Of a stretch of DNA of 44,822 bases, positions 20,076-29,324 are shown piece after piece (the first letter of the stretch is position 1; every line of letters begins with the position of its first letter). Origin of the DNA: Rhodospirillaceae bacterium (GTDB taxonomy: Bacteria > Pseudomonadota > Alphaproteobacteria > CACIAM-22H2); contig SHVT01000004.1 of assembly GCA_009694125.1 (NCBI GenBank), positions 1 to 44,822 on the forward strand. Reading direction: 5' to 3'. Below the pieces are notes generated by a model. That model ran no database searches, was not told where the DNA came from, and saw only the letters and a program-made list of their open reading frames with translations. The position numbers and the translations under genes are program-made.

Positions 20076-20850
20076 CGCCGCCGCACCCGCCAGTGGACAG
20101 GACTGGGATCCGGAACGATACGCCCGCAATGCCCGCTTCGTCAGCACACTCGGCGAGGACCTGCTTGCGCTTCTCGATCCGCGGCCGGGCGAACGCATCC
20201 TCGATCTCGGCTGCGGGGATGGCGCGCTGACGGCCAAAATCGCGACCGCCGGCGCCGATGTCCTTGGCATCGACGCCAGTGCCGCCCAGATCGCCGCGGC
20301 CCGGCGCCTGGGCGTGAAGGCACGGACCGCGGACGCGCAAGCCTTGTCCTTCGATCCCGAATTCGACGCGGTGTTCTCGAACGCGGCCCTGCATTGGATG
20401 AAACAGCCCGACGCGGTTATTGCCGGTATTCGACGGGCGTTGCGGCCGGGCGGCCGCTTCGTCGCCGAGATGGGCGGGCATGGCAATGTCGGGGCGGTCA
20501 GAACGGCGCTGGGCACCGCGCTCGCGCGCCGCGGCATCGACGCGGGGCTGCACGATCCTTGGTATTTCCCCACCGTCGAGGATTATCGAACCCGCCTCCA
20601 GAGAGGTGGGTTCCTGGTCGAGACGATGTCGCATTTCGCGCGGCCGACGGTGCTTCCCGGCACGATGGTCGACTGGTTGGAAACCTTCGCCGGGGCTTTT
20701 CTCGCGGCGGTTGGTCCCAGCGAAAGGCGGGCGGTCCTCGCCGAAACCGCGGCCGAACTGGAACCCCACCAGAAGAACGCCGACGGGGCATGGTGGGTCG
20801 ATTATGTGCGGTTGCGCTTTCGCGCGGTCAAACCGGCCGGTGGTTCGTGA
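20071..20850 (+). CDS. class I SAM-dependent methyltransferase (start uncertain, possibly ATT)
   Basis: GQDWDPERYARNARFVSTLGEDLLALLDPRPGERILDLGCGDGALTAKIA...VFSNAALHWM; in-frame coding precedes the first canonical start codon. Confidence 0.82.
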   Translation: MNAAAPASGQDWDPERYARNARFVSTLGEDLLALLDPRPGERILDLGCGDGALTAKIATAGADVLGIDASAAQIAAARRLGVKARTADAQALSFDPEFDAVFSNAALHWMKQPDAVIAGIRRALRPGGRFVAEMGGHGNVGAVRTALGTALARRGIDAGLHDPWYFPTVEDYRTRLQRGGFLVETMSHFARPTVLPGTMVDWLETFAGAFLAAVGPSERRAVLAETAAELEPHQKNADGAWWVDYVRLRFRAVKPAGGS

Positions 20851-21236
20851 TGCGCCTCGCCGCGGTTCTGGCCCTTCTCACCGCAATCCCGGCAATGGCG
20901 CAAACGCCGGCGCCGCGTGACATCGCCGTGTTGCGCGGACTGGACAAGATCACCGGCGCGATCTCGACCTTCGAGGCTCCGCTCGAACGTTCGGTGCGTT
21001 TCGGCACCATCGAAATCGTGGTCCGGGCTTGCCGGAAGCGCCCTCCGGAAGAGCCGCCGGAAAGCGCGGCTTTCGTCGAAATCCGTGACGTCCGGCCCAG
21101 CGTGCAATCGCGCACGCTGTTCGCGGGCTGGATGTTCGCGTCAAGTCCGGCCTTGTCGGCGCTGGAACATGCCGTTTACGACGTGTGGGTCATCGACTGC
21201 AAGATCGCCACGCCGGCCCTGCCCAACCGGGGATAG
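20850..21236 (+). CDS. DUF2155 domain-containing protein (putative periplasmic)
   Basis: [18 protein letters not shown] signal; [52 protein letters not shown]. Confidence 0.9.
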   Translation: MRLAAVLALLTAIPAMAQTPAPRDIAVLRGLDKITGAISTFEAPLERSVRFGTIEIVVRACRKRPPEEPPESAAFVEIRDVRPSVQSRTLFAGWMFASSPALSALEHAVYDVWVIDCKIATPALPNRG

Positions 21237-21829
21237 AAACGCGCCTTTACCTTCAACGCCGCAGCCAGCCTCTCTCGATATTCCGCGCGCTGAATCTCAA
21301 AGGCGCCGAAGCCGCGCAGATGATCTGTCACGAATTGGGTATCGAGTAGCGTGTAACGGCCGACCCGCAAGCGGGCGACCAGATGGACGAGCGCGACTTT
21401 GCTGGCGTCGCGCACGCGACTGAACATGCTCTCGCCGAAAAACGCCCCGCCAAGTGAAACGCCGTAGAGCCCGCCGACCAGGCGATCGTTCTGCCAGCAC
21501 TCGACGCTGTGGGCGTGGCCGTCGCGGCTGAGCGCGACGTAGAGTTCCCGGATGCGGCCGCTGATCCAGGTCGCTCCCCGGCGCGGCGTGGCCTCGGCGC
21601 AGCCATCGATCACGCCTTCAAAATCGGTATCGCAGCGGATATCGAATACGTTCTGGCGGACGGTGCGGTCTAATCGTCGAGGCGCGTGAAATCCCTCCAG
21701 CGGGATGACGCCGCGTTGTTCGGGATCGACCCAAAAAATCTCGCGGTCGTTGGCGCTCTCGGCCATCGGGAAGAGGCCCATGGCGTAGGCGCGCAAGACC
21801 AATTCGGGCGTGACGTCGATGGTCGTCAT
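21176..21829 (-). CDS. aat: leucyl/phenylalanyl-tRNA--protein transferase
   Basis: [75 protein letters not shown]. Confidence 0.97.
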   Translation of the reverse strand: MTTIDVTPELVLRAYAMGLFPMAESANDREIFWVDPEQRGVIPLEGFHAPRRLDRTVRQNVFDIRCDTDFEGVIDGCAEATPRRGATWISGRIRELYVALSRDGHAHSVECWQNDRLVGGLYGVSLGGAFFGESMFSRVRDASKVALVHLVARLRVGRYTLLDTQFVTDHLRGFGAFEIQRAEYRERLAAALKVKARFYPRLGRAGVAILQSMTHTS

Positions 21830-21838
21830 CGCGGGCGA

Positions 21839-23182
21839 TCAGGGTTTGAGGCCGACGAAGCGCTCCAGCCAGTGAATATCGTAGTTGCCGTTGATGAAAT
21901 CCGGGGCGCCGGTCAATTTGCGATGCAAGGGGATCGTCGTTTCGATGCCGCCGATGACATATTCCTCGAGCGCGCGCCGCAGCCGCATCAGACATTCGTT
22001 GCGTGTGGCGCCGTGAACGATGAGCTTGCTCACCAGGCTGTCGTAATAATGCGGCACCCTATAGCCGGAATACAGAGCCGAATCGACGCGAACACCGATG
22101 CCGCCCGGCGGGTGGTAATCGGTGATCAGACCGGGCGCCGGCCGGAAGGTTTCCGGGTTCTCGGCGTTGATGCGGCATTCGATTGCGCAGCCATTGACGA
22201 CGATGTTCTCTTGGCGCAGCAGCAGCGGCGCGCCGGCGGCGATGCGGATCTGCTCACGCACGATGTCGAGGCCGTAGGTCATCTCGGTGACGGGATGTTC
22301 GACCTGAAGCCGCGTGTTCATCTCGATGAAGTAGAACTCGCCGTCCTGAAACAGGAACTCGACGGTTCCGGCGTTTACATAGCCGAGCTTGCGGAGGGCC
22401 GTGCAAACCGTCTCGCCCATGGTCTTTCGCTGTTCGGCGTTTAGGGCCGGCGACGGCGACTCTTCCAGGACTTTTTGGTGGGAACGCTGTAGCGAGCAGT
22501 CGCGTTCGCCGAGATGCACGACATTGCCGTGGTTGTCGCCCAGAACCTGAAATTCGATATGCCGCGGATGGCCGAGATATTTTTCGACATAAACCTGGTC
22601 CGATCCGAAATTGGCTTTGGCCTCGGCGCGGGCGAGATGGAAGGCCTCGGGCAGAGCGGCTTTGGTTGCGGCCACGCGCATGCCTTTTCCGCCGCCGCCC
22701 GCCGCCGCCTTGATCAGCACCGGATAGCCGCAGCTATCGGCGACCGCGGAGGCGGCGGCCACGTCGCCGATCGGACCGTCGGAGCCGGGCACAACCGGGA
22801 TACCCAGTTCCTTGGCCATCTTCTTGGCCACGATCTTGTCGCCCATCAGGCGCAGATGTTCCGGCGTCGGCCCGATGAAGGTGAAGCCGTGTTCAACGAC
22901 CATGGCCGCGAAATCGGCGTTTTCGGACAGGAAGCCGTAGCCGGGATGGATGGCATCGGCGTTGGTGATCGTCGCAGCCGACAGAATCGCCGGCACGTTC
23001 AGATAACTGCCGCTCGCCGGGGGCGGACCGATACAAACTGATTCATCAGCCAGCCGAACATGCATGGCGTCGGAATCGGCGGTGGAATGAACCGCGACGG
23101 TCTGGATGCCCAATTCGCGGCACGCGCGGTGGATGCGGAGCGCGATTTCCCCGCGATTGGCAATCAGAACCTTTTCGAACAT
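21839..23182 (-). CDS. accC: acetyl-CoA carboxylase biotin carboxylase subunit
   Basis: MFEKVLIANRGEIALRIHRACRELGI...ATP-grasp; 447 aa. Confidence 0.98.
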   Translation of the reverse strand: MFEKVLIANRGEIALRIHRACRELGIQTVAVHSTADSDAMHVRLADESVCIGPPPASGSYLNVPAILSAATITNADAIHPGYGFLSENADFAAMVVEHGFTFIGPTPEHLRLMGDKIVAKKMAKELGIPVVPGSDGPIGDVAAASAVADSCGYPVLIKAAAGGGGKGMRVAATKAALPEAFHLARAEAKANFGSDQVYVEKYLGHPRHIEFQVLGDNHGNVVHLGERDCSLQRSHQKVLEESPSPALNAEQRKTMGETVCTALRKLGYVNAGTVEFLFQDGEFYFIEMNTRLQVEHPVTEMTYGLDIVREQIRIAAGAPLLLRQENIVVNGCAIECRINAENPETFRPAPGLITDYHPPGGIGVRVDSALYSGYRVPHYYDSLVSKLIVHGATRNECLMRLRRALEEYVIGGIETTIPLHRKLTGAPDFINGNYDIHWLERFVGLKP

Positions 23183-23201
23183 CGTGGTGCTGTCGCGGTG
23201 C

Positions 23202-23630
23202 CTATTCGACGATCAGCAGCGGTTCGCCGTATTCCACCGGGGCGCCGTTGCCGACCAGGATGCGCGACACGGTTCCCGCTCGCGTCGCACGAATTGGGTT
23301 CATGACCTTCATCGCCTCGATGATCAACAAGGTCTGATCGACCTTGACTTTGTCGCCCACCGAAATGAAGGGCGGGGCTCCCGGTTCGGACGAGAAATAG
23401 ACCGTACCGACCATCGGAGAAACGACGGTCCCGGTATGCGCGGCAACATCCGCCACGGGGACGTCGATGGGAACGCTCACGGGAAAGGCCGAAGGGGCCG
23501 GAGGCGCCACAAATCGCGCCAAACGAAGGCGGCGGGTGCCTTCGGCGAATTCGATCTCGGCGAGTTCGGTTTCGCGCAGGAGTTCGGCGAGGCGACGTAT
23601 GAGGTCGGGATCGATGTCGAAATTCTTCAC
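23202..23630 (-). CDS. accB: acetyl-CoA carboxylase biotin carboxyl carrier protein
   Basis: GTG start (V)KNFDIDPDLIRRLAELL; biotinyl motif LLIIEAMKVMNPI; 4-nt overlap with aroQ stop. Confidence 0.96.
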   Translation of the reverse strand: MKNFDIDPDLIRRLAELLRETELAEIEFAEGTRRLRLARFVAPPAPSAFPVSVPIDVPVADVAAHTGTVVSPMVGTVYFSSEPGAPPFISVGDKVKVDQTLLIIEAMKVMNPIRATRAGTVSRILVGNGAPVEYGEPLLIVE

Positions 23631-24088
23631 GGCTGCCTGTCGTCGGTTGAGAGGATTCTGGCCATGGCGTCCAGCGCTAGCAGATAGCCCTGTCCGCCGA
23701 AACCGCAAATGACGCCCCTGGCCGCTTCGCTGATCATCGAGTGCCGGCGAAATCTCTCGCGCCGGAAAATGTTGGACAGATGCACTTCCACGACCGGGAG
23801 TTCCGCCGTCAAGACAGCGTCAAGGATGGCGATGGAGGTATGGGTGTAGGCCCCGGCGTTGATAATGAGTCCGTCGGCGGTGCCGCGCGCCTCCTGAATC
23901 CAGGTCACGATCTCGCCTTCGCCGTTGCTTTGTCGGAAATCGACGTCCAGCGAAAGCGCTGCCGCGCGCTCGCGGCATGCGGCCTCGATGTCGCCAAGCG
24001 TCTCCCAGCCATACAGCTCCGGTTGACGGACACCGAGCATGTTTAGGTTGGGACCGTTCAGGATAAGAATGGCAGCACGCGTCGGCAC
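23627..24088 (-). CDS. aroQ: type II 3-dehydroquinate dehydratase
   Basis: ILILNGPNLNMLGVRQPELYG; GLIINAGAYTHTSIAILDAV; VVEVHLSNIFRRERFRRHS. Confidence 0.97.
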   Translation of the reverse strand: MPTRAAILILNGPNLNMLGVRQPELYGWETLGDIEAACRERAAALSLDVDFRQSNGEGEIVTWIQEARGTADGLIINAGAYTHTSIAILDAVLTAELPVVEVHLSNIFRRERFRRHSMISEAARGVICGFGGQGYLLALDAMARILSTDDRQP

Positions 24089-24192
24089 GATGCCCCTCGT
24101 GGCGGGGTGAAAATTGCTCGCGGCTCGGATGAAGAGCGGGCAACGGCGGTTATATCACGGTCCCATAAAAATTGCGGGCGCCGAAATTTTTC

Positions 24193-24220
24193 TTGGCAAC
24201 CGGAAAAATCATTCTATATA
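24193..24220 (+). promoter_or_regulatory. candidate sigma70-type promoter for the decarboxylase leader
   Basis: TTGGCA (24193-24198) - 16 nt - TATATA (24215-24220). Confidence 0.45.
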
Positions 24221-24331
24221 TCGCGTTAGACGCATCCGCACGTGCCCCCGGCCCCTGTGGTTAAGCAACGACGTTAGGCGTCCTTCCCTTGCCGGCCCGT
24301 CGATGAGACGGCCGCTTCGCAGGAGGTAGGC

Positions 24332-24418
24332 ATGCTAGTTGTTTTCGCGGGCGCGGTTGGCGCCACGCCGTTTCAGATTGCTTCGCTTCTCCAATCCGGT
24401 TCCGGGCGATGGCTCTGA
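24332..24418 (+). CDS. candidate 28-aa leader peptide upstream of the decarboxylase
   Basis: Perfect SD AGGAGG (24321-24326), 5 nt, ATG; MLVVFAGAVGATPFQIASLLQSGSGRWL*; not in the ORF track because of size. Confidence 0.55.
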   Translation: MLVVFAGAVGATPFQIASLLQSGSGRWL

Positions 24419-24476
24419 CCACTCTTAGGTCGAGCCCGAACGCCGCGCGCCACCCTTCATTGGAAACATCGAAGCC

Positions 24477-25607
24477 ATGACCCCGAAGATTTCCCGATTT
24501 CTCAGCGAAAAGCGCCCGCCGTCTCCTTGCCTTGTCGTCGATTTGGACGTGATCGCCGAGAACTACCGCCAGCTCCGCAAGGCGCTGCCGCTGGTCCACA
24601 TTTACTATGCGGTGAAGGCCAATCCGGCGCCGGAGATCCTGACCGTGCTGCGCGGCCTCGACTCCAATTTCGACTCGGCCTCTATCTACGAAATCGAGGA
24701 GTGCTTGAAGCTCGGCATTGCGCCGTCGCGGATATCGTTTGGCTCCACGATCAAGAAGCGTGACCACATCGCCCACGCCTTTGGCCATGGAATCGATCTG
24801 TTCGCCTTCGACTGCATCGGTGAACTTGAGAAACTGGCGATCGCGGCACCGGGCGCCCGAGTTTTCTGCCGCATCCTGATGAGCGGCGAGGGCGCCGATT
24901 GGCCGCTGTCACGCAAATTCGGCTGCGAAATCGATATGGCCCGCGACCTCATCCTCAAGGCGCGCGACCTAGGACTCGATCCCCATGGCGTGTCATTTCA
25001 TGTCGGCTCGCAACAGCGCGACCTGAGCCAATGGGACATCGCGCTCGGCAAGACCAAAATGCTGTTCACCGCGCTCAACGACGCCGGGATCGAGCTGCGC
25101 ATGATCAATCTCGGCGGCGGATTTCCGGCGCATTACCGCTCGGCCATCCCCGCGATCGACGCTTACGCCGATGCCATCATGGCGGCGATGACCAAACATT
25201 TCGGCAATGACCTGCCGACCATGCTCGTCGAGCCTGGCCGCGGCATCGCCGGCGATGCCGGAACGATCGAGGCCGAGGTTGTGTTGATCTCGAAGAAGGG
25301 TTATGGCGACGACCGCCGTTGGGTCTATCTCGACATCGGCAAATTCGGCGGCCTGCCCGAAACCATGGGCGAGGCGATCCAGTATCGAATCAAGACGCCG
25401 CGCGATGGCGGGCCGACCGGCCCGGTGATCCTCGCCGGGCCGACCTGCGACGAGGTCGATGTGCTGTACGAGAAGTCCGATTACCGCCTCCCGCTTGACC
25501 TGCAGATCGGCGACCGCGTGCAGATCTTCGCGACCGGCGCTTACACGACGACCTATTCGTCCGTCGGGTTCAACGGGTTTCCACCGCTGCCGGCCTATTA
25601 CATCTGA
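24477..25607 (+). CDS. ornithine/lysine decarboxylase, fold type III PLP (alanine racemase-like)
   Basis: CLVVDLDVIAENYRQLRKALPLVHIYYAVKANPAPEIL; VEPGRGIAGDAGTIEAEV; AGPTCDEVDVLYE; TGAYTTTYSSVGFNGFPPLPAYYI. Confidence 0.95.
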   Translation: MTPKISRFLSEKRPPSPCLVVDLDVIAENYRQLRKALPLVHIYYAVKANPAPEILTVLRGLDSNFDSASIYEIEECLKLGIAPSRISFGSTIKKRDHIAHAFGHGIDLFAFDCIGELEKLAIAAPGARVFCRILMSGEGADWPLSRKFGCEIDMARDLILKARDLGLDPHGVSFHVGSQQRDLSQWDIALGKTKMLFTALNDAGIELRMINLGGGFPAHYRSAIPAIDAYADAIMAAMTKHFGNDLPTMLVEPGRGIAGDAGTIEAEVVLISKKGYGDDRRWVYLDIGKFGGLPETMGEAIQYRIKTPRDGGPTGPVILAGPTCDEVDVLYEKSDYRLPLDLQIGDRVQIFATGAYTTTYSSVGFNGFPPLPAYYI

Positions 25608-25711
25608 CGGTCGGCGGGCGCCGGGCATCAGGCCGCGCCGCCCGACTTTCAGTGCCCCGCGCCATTGGCTACACTTGTAACCGAGGCCGCATCATCAGGC
25701 CGCGGCCCTAA

Positions 25712-26195
25712 CTACTTCCACGCGATGTCCGCGGGTTTCACGCCCGGCAGCATCCAGATCACCTCGAGCACCGAGGGACAATCGCCATCGCGCATGACAT
25801 TGACGTGTTTGACGATCGAAATGCCGGATTTCGTGCGCTTGAGCACCGAGACTCCGGGCTGCGGGTCGCCGGCCTCGCCTTCAAACCCCATATCTTTGAT
25901 GAAGCTCGTTCCCTTCGCCGAAACGAAACGGGAGGACCAACCGCGCTTCTTGGCGTAGATCGCCTGCGCCTTGGGCTCGTCCGGTCCGACGATGCAGAAC
26001 GATGCTGCCTTCTCCAGGGATTTCCTCATCCCGTTGAACTCATCCCCCCCAAAGCGTACAGTTGGGGCAGGACGTTCCCATGTTGTGGAGGACGACCAGC
26101 AGGTCGCTCTCGCCGAAAAGACCGGAGAGCGGAACCGGCCCCGCAGGTTCACGAAACGTGTAGTCACCGACAATCGTTGAAGTCTTTTTCGGCAT
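25712..26195 (-). pseudogene. DUF899-like (thioredoxin-like) protein, frameshifted in a G7 tract
   Basis: ATG at 26195: MPKKTSTIVGDYTFREPAGPVPLSGLFGESDLLVVLHNMGTSCPNCTLWG, then frame change at homopolymer 26044-26050 to GDEFNGMRKSLEKAASFCIVGPDEPKAQAIYAKKRGWSSRFVSAKGTSFIKDMGFEGEAGDPQPGVSVLKR... Confidence 0.75.
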
Positions 26196-26207
26196 TGTAG
26201 CCCTCCG

Positions 26208-26229
26208 TATTTAACCGTGTGGTTAAATA
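26208..26229. promoter_or_regulatory. ArsR-type operator palindrome upstream of the DUF899-like gene
   Basis: TATTTAACC-GTGT-GGTTAAATA, perfect 9-bp arms, ends 12 nt upstream of the ATG at 26195. Confidence 0.7.
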
Positions 26230-26292
26230 TGAATGGTCGCGCTCAGGAGGTCAACTTCCTTATCATCGCGGGGTCGCCGCGGCCTTCGGCCA

Positions 26293-27057
26293 TTATTTCT
26301 TGGCAGCGCGCACTTCGGTAATCAGCGCCTTCAGATCGCTCATCTCGATGCCGCCGACGATCACCTTTTCGCCGATGATGAAGGCCGGCGTGCCATTCAC
26401 GCGAAGATCGGTCGCTAGTTTGATATTACGCTCGAAAAGTGAACCGATCGCCGGTGCCGTCATGTCCCGCTTGAGCGCAACAACGTCCAGGCCGACTTCC
26501 TTGGCGGCGCCGAACACGGAATCTTCGTTCAACTGCCGAAGACCGAGCAGCGCCTTGTGGAGGGGCAGGTATTTGTCCTTGTCTTGCCTAAGGGCAGCAA
26601 CGGCAACCTGGGCCGCAACCCCGGATTCCTGGCTCAACACCGGGAATTCCTTGTACACGACGCGCAGATCCTTGTCCTCTTCGAGCAATTTGGCGATGCC
26701 GGGCGCCATTGCCTTGCAATAGGGGCAGCGATAGTCGAAGAACTCGACGAGCGTGACCGAACCCTTTGGGTTCCCGGCGGCGAATGACTCGGTATCGTTG
26801 AAGATTTCGTCCTTGCGGGCGGCGAGGATCTGCTTGAGTTCTTCTGCCTCGTTGGCCTTGCCTTTGGCTTCCATGCCCTGGATCGCTTCGATCAACAGCT
26901 CGGGATTTTTCATGAGGTAGTCGCGAACGACCTGTTCGATTGCTTTGATTTGGCCGGGGCTCAGAGGTGCGGCGTCCTGGGCCCGGACAGGGTTGCCCAT
27001 GCCAAGCCCGGCGAGACACATACCGAACAAAGCCGCGCGCAGACCGAATTTCATCAT
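26293..27057 (-). CDS. DsbA-family thioredoxin-like protein (Com1/ScsC-like), periplasmic
   Basis: MMKFGLRAALFGMCLAGLGMGNPVRAQ signal; VTLVEFFDYRCPYCKAMAPGIAKLL; VNGTPAFIIGEKVIVGGI. Confidence 0.94.
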   Translation of the reverse strand: MMKFGLRAALFGMCLAGLGMGNPVRAQDAAPLSPGQIKAIEQVVRDYLMKNPELLIEAIQGMEAKGKANEAEELKQILAARKDEIFNDTESFAAGNPKGSVTLVEFFDYRCPYCKAMAPGIAKLLEEDKDLRVVYKEFPVLSQESGVAAQVAVAALRQDKDKYLPLHKALLGLRQLNEDSVFGAAKEVGLDVVALKRDMTAPAIGSLFERNIKLATDLRVNGTPAFIIGEKVIVGGIEMSDLKALITEVRAAKK

Positions 27058-27191
27058 CGAATAGTCTCCTTCGGCACTCAGGCCAATTTCCCAGGCATCA
27101 TGCGGGAACGTCGTCCGGCCGGACAAGACGGTTGAGCAAACGCGGGTGGGCGTCTCACGCAAAGGTGAAGCGGCCGGCATTGCCGATCGCG

Positions 27192-27929
27192 CTATTTCGA
27201 CAAAATCAGCTCCGCAATGTGAGCGATGTCGCCCGCACGGTCCCCACCGACGACCCCGACATACACAATCTTGGCGGCACCCACTTCGTCCGCCGGCCAG
27301 GTGCGGCGGTAGAGCTCCGACAAGTCGGCGGTCTCGACCCACCATCGCCCCGCGGCGGCAGGGCCGCCGCGCAGAACGAAGCGCGGACGCCCATCCTTCG
27401 CGGTGACGACGGTGCCGGGCGGATTTCCCCACGCGATTTCAAAGGCGCGGTCATGAGCCGGCAATTCGGCATCGAACCAGGCGCCGATGCTGTCCCCCAG
27501 CCGCGCTGAGCCGGCTCTGCCGCCGCGAAAAGCTATGACAAGGCGCAATGGCGTGTTGCCAGTACTGGCGGGATCGACCAGCCAGCCCCAATGCAAATAG
27601 GGCGTCGCCAGCAAAGGCGTCGATATGCGCAGGCCAAATGCCGGTTCGTCGCGGCCACCGGCAAGGCGCAGGGCCGGCACGCCGTCTCTCGCGTCCAGCG
27701 CGGTCCCGCCGCGCCTGCCCGCATTATTCATCGTCCAGGGCTCGGGAGGAAATTCCGGGGCAAAGCCGATGCCAGGCTCAAAAATCGACAGTCTGCCATC
27801 AAGGCCGATTGACGCCGGGGGCGAGGCGCAGCCGCCGGCCGCCACCAGGATCAGAACCGACACCGCCCGAGTCGCTCGCAGAATTTCGCTCCCGACTCTC
27901 GAGGGATCGGATTCCGCCGGTGCGATCAA
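27192..27929 (-). CDS. DUF3047-like lipoprotein
   Basis: Lipobox LVAAGGCASPP; PYLHWGWLVDPASTGNTPLRLVIAFRGG; GDIAHIAELILSK. Confidence 0.65.
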   Translation of the reverse strand: MIAPAESDPSRVGSEILRATRAVSVLILVAAGGCASPPASIGLDGRLSIFEPGIGFAPEFPPEPWTMNNAGRRGGTALDARDGVPALRLAGGRDEPAFGLRISTPLLATPYLHWGWLVDPASTGNTPLRLVIAFRGGRAGSARLGDSIGAWFDAELPAHDRAFEIAWGNPPGTVVTAKDGRPRFVLRGGPAAAGRWWVETADLSELYRRTWPADEVGAAKIVYVGVVGGDRAGDIAHIAELILSK

Positions 27930-29290
27930 TCCTTTTTCTCGGATTCGACCTTAATGTCCTGTGCGCGCAGCCACCCGGGTGAGCCCTGCGGCAGGAGGCG
28001 CTCGGCACGGTCGGCTTGTTGCCGTGCTTCGCTCTTGTTGCCTTGAAGCTGGGCGCGTTCGGCGAGCGCGAGCGCCAGCATCCCGGTCTGCCCCTCGCGG
28101 CCATGGGCCACCGCCAGCAACTGCCAGGTCAGACCGTTGCGCCGATCGACCGCCACCGCGCGGTTGAGATTGTCGAGCGCGGGCTTGATCAGGGCGGGGT
28201 TGTTCATTTCGAGTTGGACCTGCGCCAAGGACGTTCGCAGCAAAGGCTGGTCGGGGAGCAGGGCGACCGCCCGTTCATACGATCCCAGCGCCTCCGCGGT
28301 GCGACCGTTCTCGAAAAGAATCTGACCTTTTAGTTCGTGGAAATAGGGATCGTTCGGGCTACTCGCGATGAGGCCGTCGACGAGGGGCAGCGCACGCGCC
28401 AAATCGGGTTTCTTGTATAGGGCGATGGCTCGCGCATAACGTGCTTCCACGCTGATGTCGGACTCCTTGAATTCAATTAGGGCGCGATCGGGATCCATGA
28501 AACCGATGAGTTTGGCCCGCATCCGCCGGTGCATCGTCTCGAATTCGGGCGAAATCCGGGTCTGGGCGAACCGCGAGCGGGCGAGCGCCGCCCGCGCCGA
28601 ACTGACGCGCTCCGAGGTGATGGGGTGCGTGCGGACATAAGGGTCTTGGCGCCCCACGTTCAGCAATTCCTGGTCCTGCAACACGCCGAGGAATTCCAAG
28701 AGGCCAAGCGGTGACTGGCTGGTGTTTTCCAGGAAGGCGATGCCGGCCTGGTCGGCGGCGGATTCCTGTTCGCGGCTATATTGGAGGATCGAACGCTGGC
28801 CCACCTGCGCGCCGCCGGTGATAATCGCCGCGCCGACATCACCGCGCCCGCTGACGATTCCGGCGGCGACGCCAAGAACCACGGCCAAGATCGATTCGGT
28901 CGTCGCGTTGCGTAAGGCTTCCTGGGTGCGCGACAGATGACCGCCGGAAATGTGCCCGGTTTCGTGGGCAATGACGCCGATGACCTGCCCGGCATGTTCG
29001 CTGCGGATGAGCAAACCGGTATTGATAAAAAGGTTCAATCCGCCGGCGACGAAGGCGTTGAGCGACTTGTCGTTGACCAAGTGAACGCCGATGACGGCGG
29101 GATCGAGCCCGGCCGCGCGGAAAAGTGGCGCGGCAAAGGCGCGAATGGTATTTTCAATTTCCGCGTCGCGGATGAAGGACAGGCGCTGAGCTGCAGCCTC
29201 GCCGGGAATCAACCCGATCGCGGCGATCATACCGGCGACAAGGACGTGAATGGGTCTTCGCAAGCTCCAGTCTCCCGATCGTTGCATCAT
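27926..29290 (-). CDS. M48 family metalloprotease with TPR repeats (BepA-like)
   Basis: VIGVIAHETGHISGGHLSR (HExxH); C-terminal TPRs; secretion signal. Confidence 0.94.
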   Translation of the reverse strand: MMQRSGDWSLRRPIHVLVAGMIAAIGLIPGEAAAQRLSFIRDAEIENTIRAFAAPLFRAAGLDPAVIGVHLVNDKSLNAFVAGGLNLFINTGLLIRSEHAGQVIGVIAHETGHISGGHLSRTQEALRNATTESILAVVLGVAAGIVSGRGDVGAAIITGGAQVGQRSILQYSREQESAADQAGIAFLENTSQSPLGLLEFLGVLQDQELLNVGRQDPYVRTHPITSERVSSARAALARSRFAQTRISPEFETMHRRMRAKLIGFMDPDRALIEFKESDISVEARYARAIALYKKPDLARALPLVDGLIASSPNDPYFHELKGQILFENGRTAEALGSYERAVALLPDQPLLRTSLAQVQLEMNNPALIKPALDNLNRAVAVDRRNGLTWQLLAVAHGREGQTGMLALALAERAQLQGNKSEARQQADRAERLLPQGSPGWLRAQDIKVESEKKD

Positions 29291-29324
29291 AACACCTAAG
29301 CTCTCCCGGCGCGCGCTTCAATGC

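Noticed and set aside
9293-21829. clpS, clpA and aat in one window as an N-degron gene cluster
   Set aside because: clpSA and aat are about 9 kb apart with unrelated genes between and opposite orientation; proximity is not convincing as functional clustering
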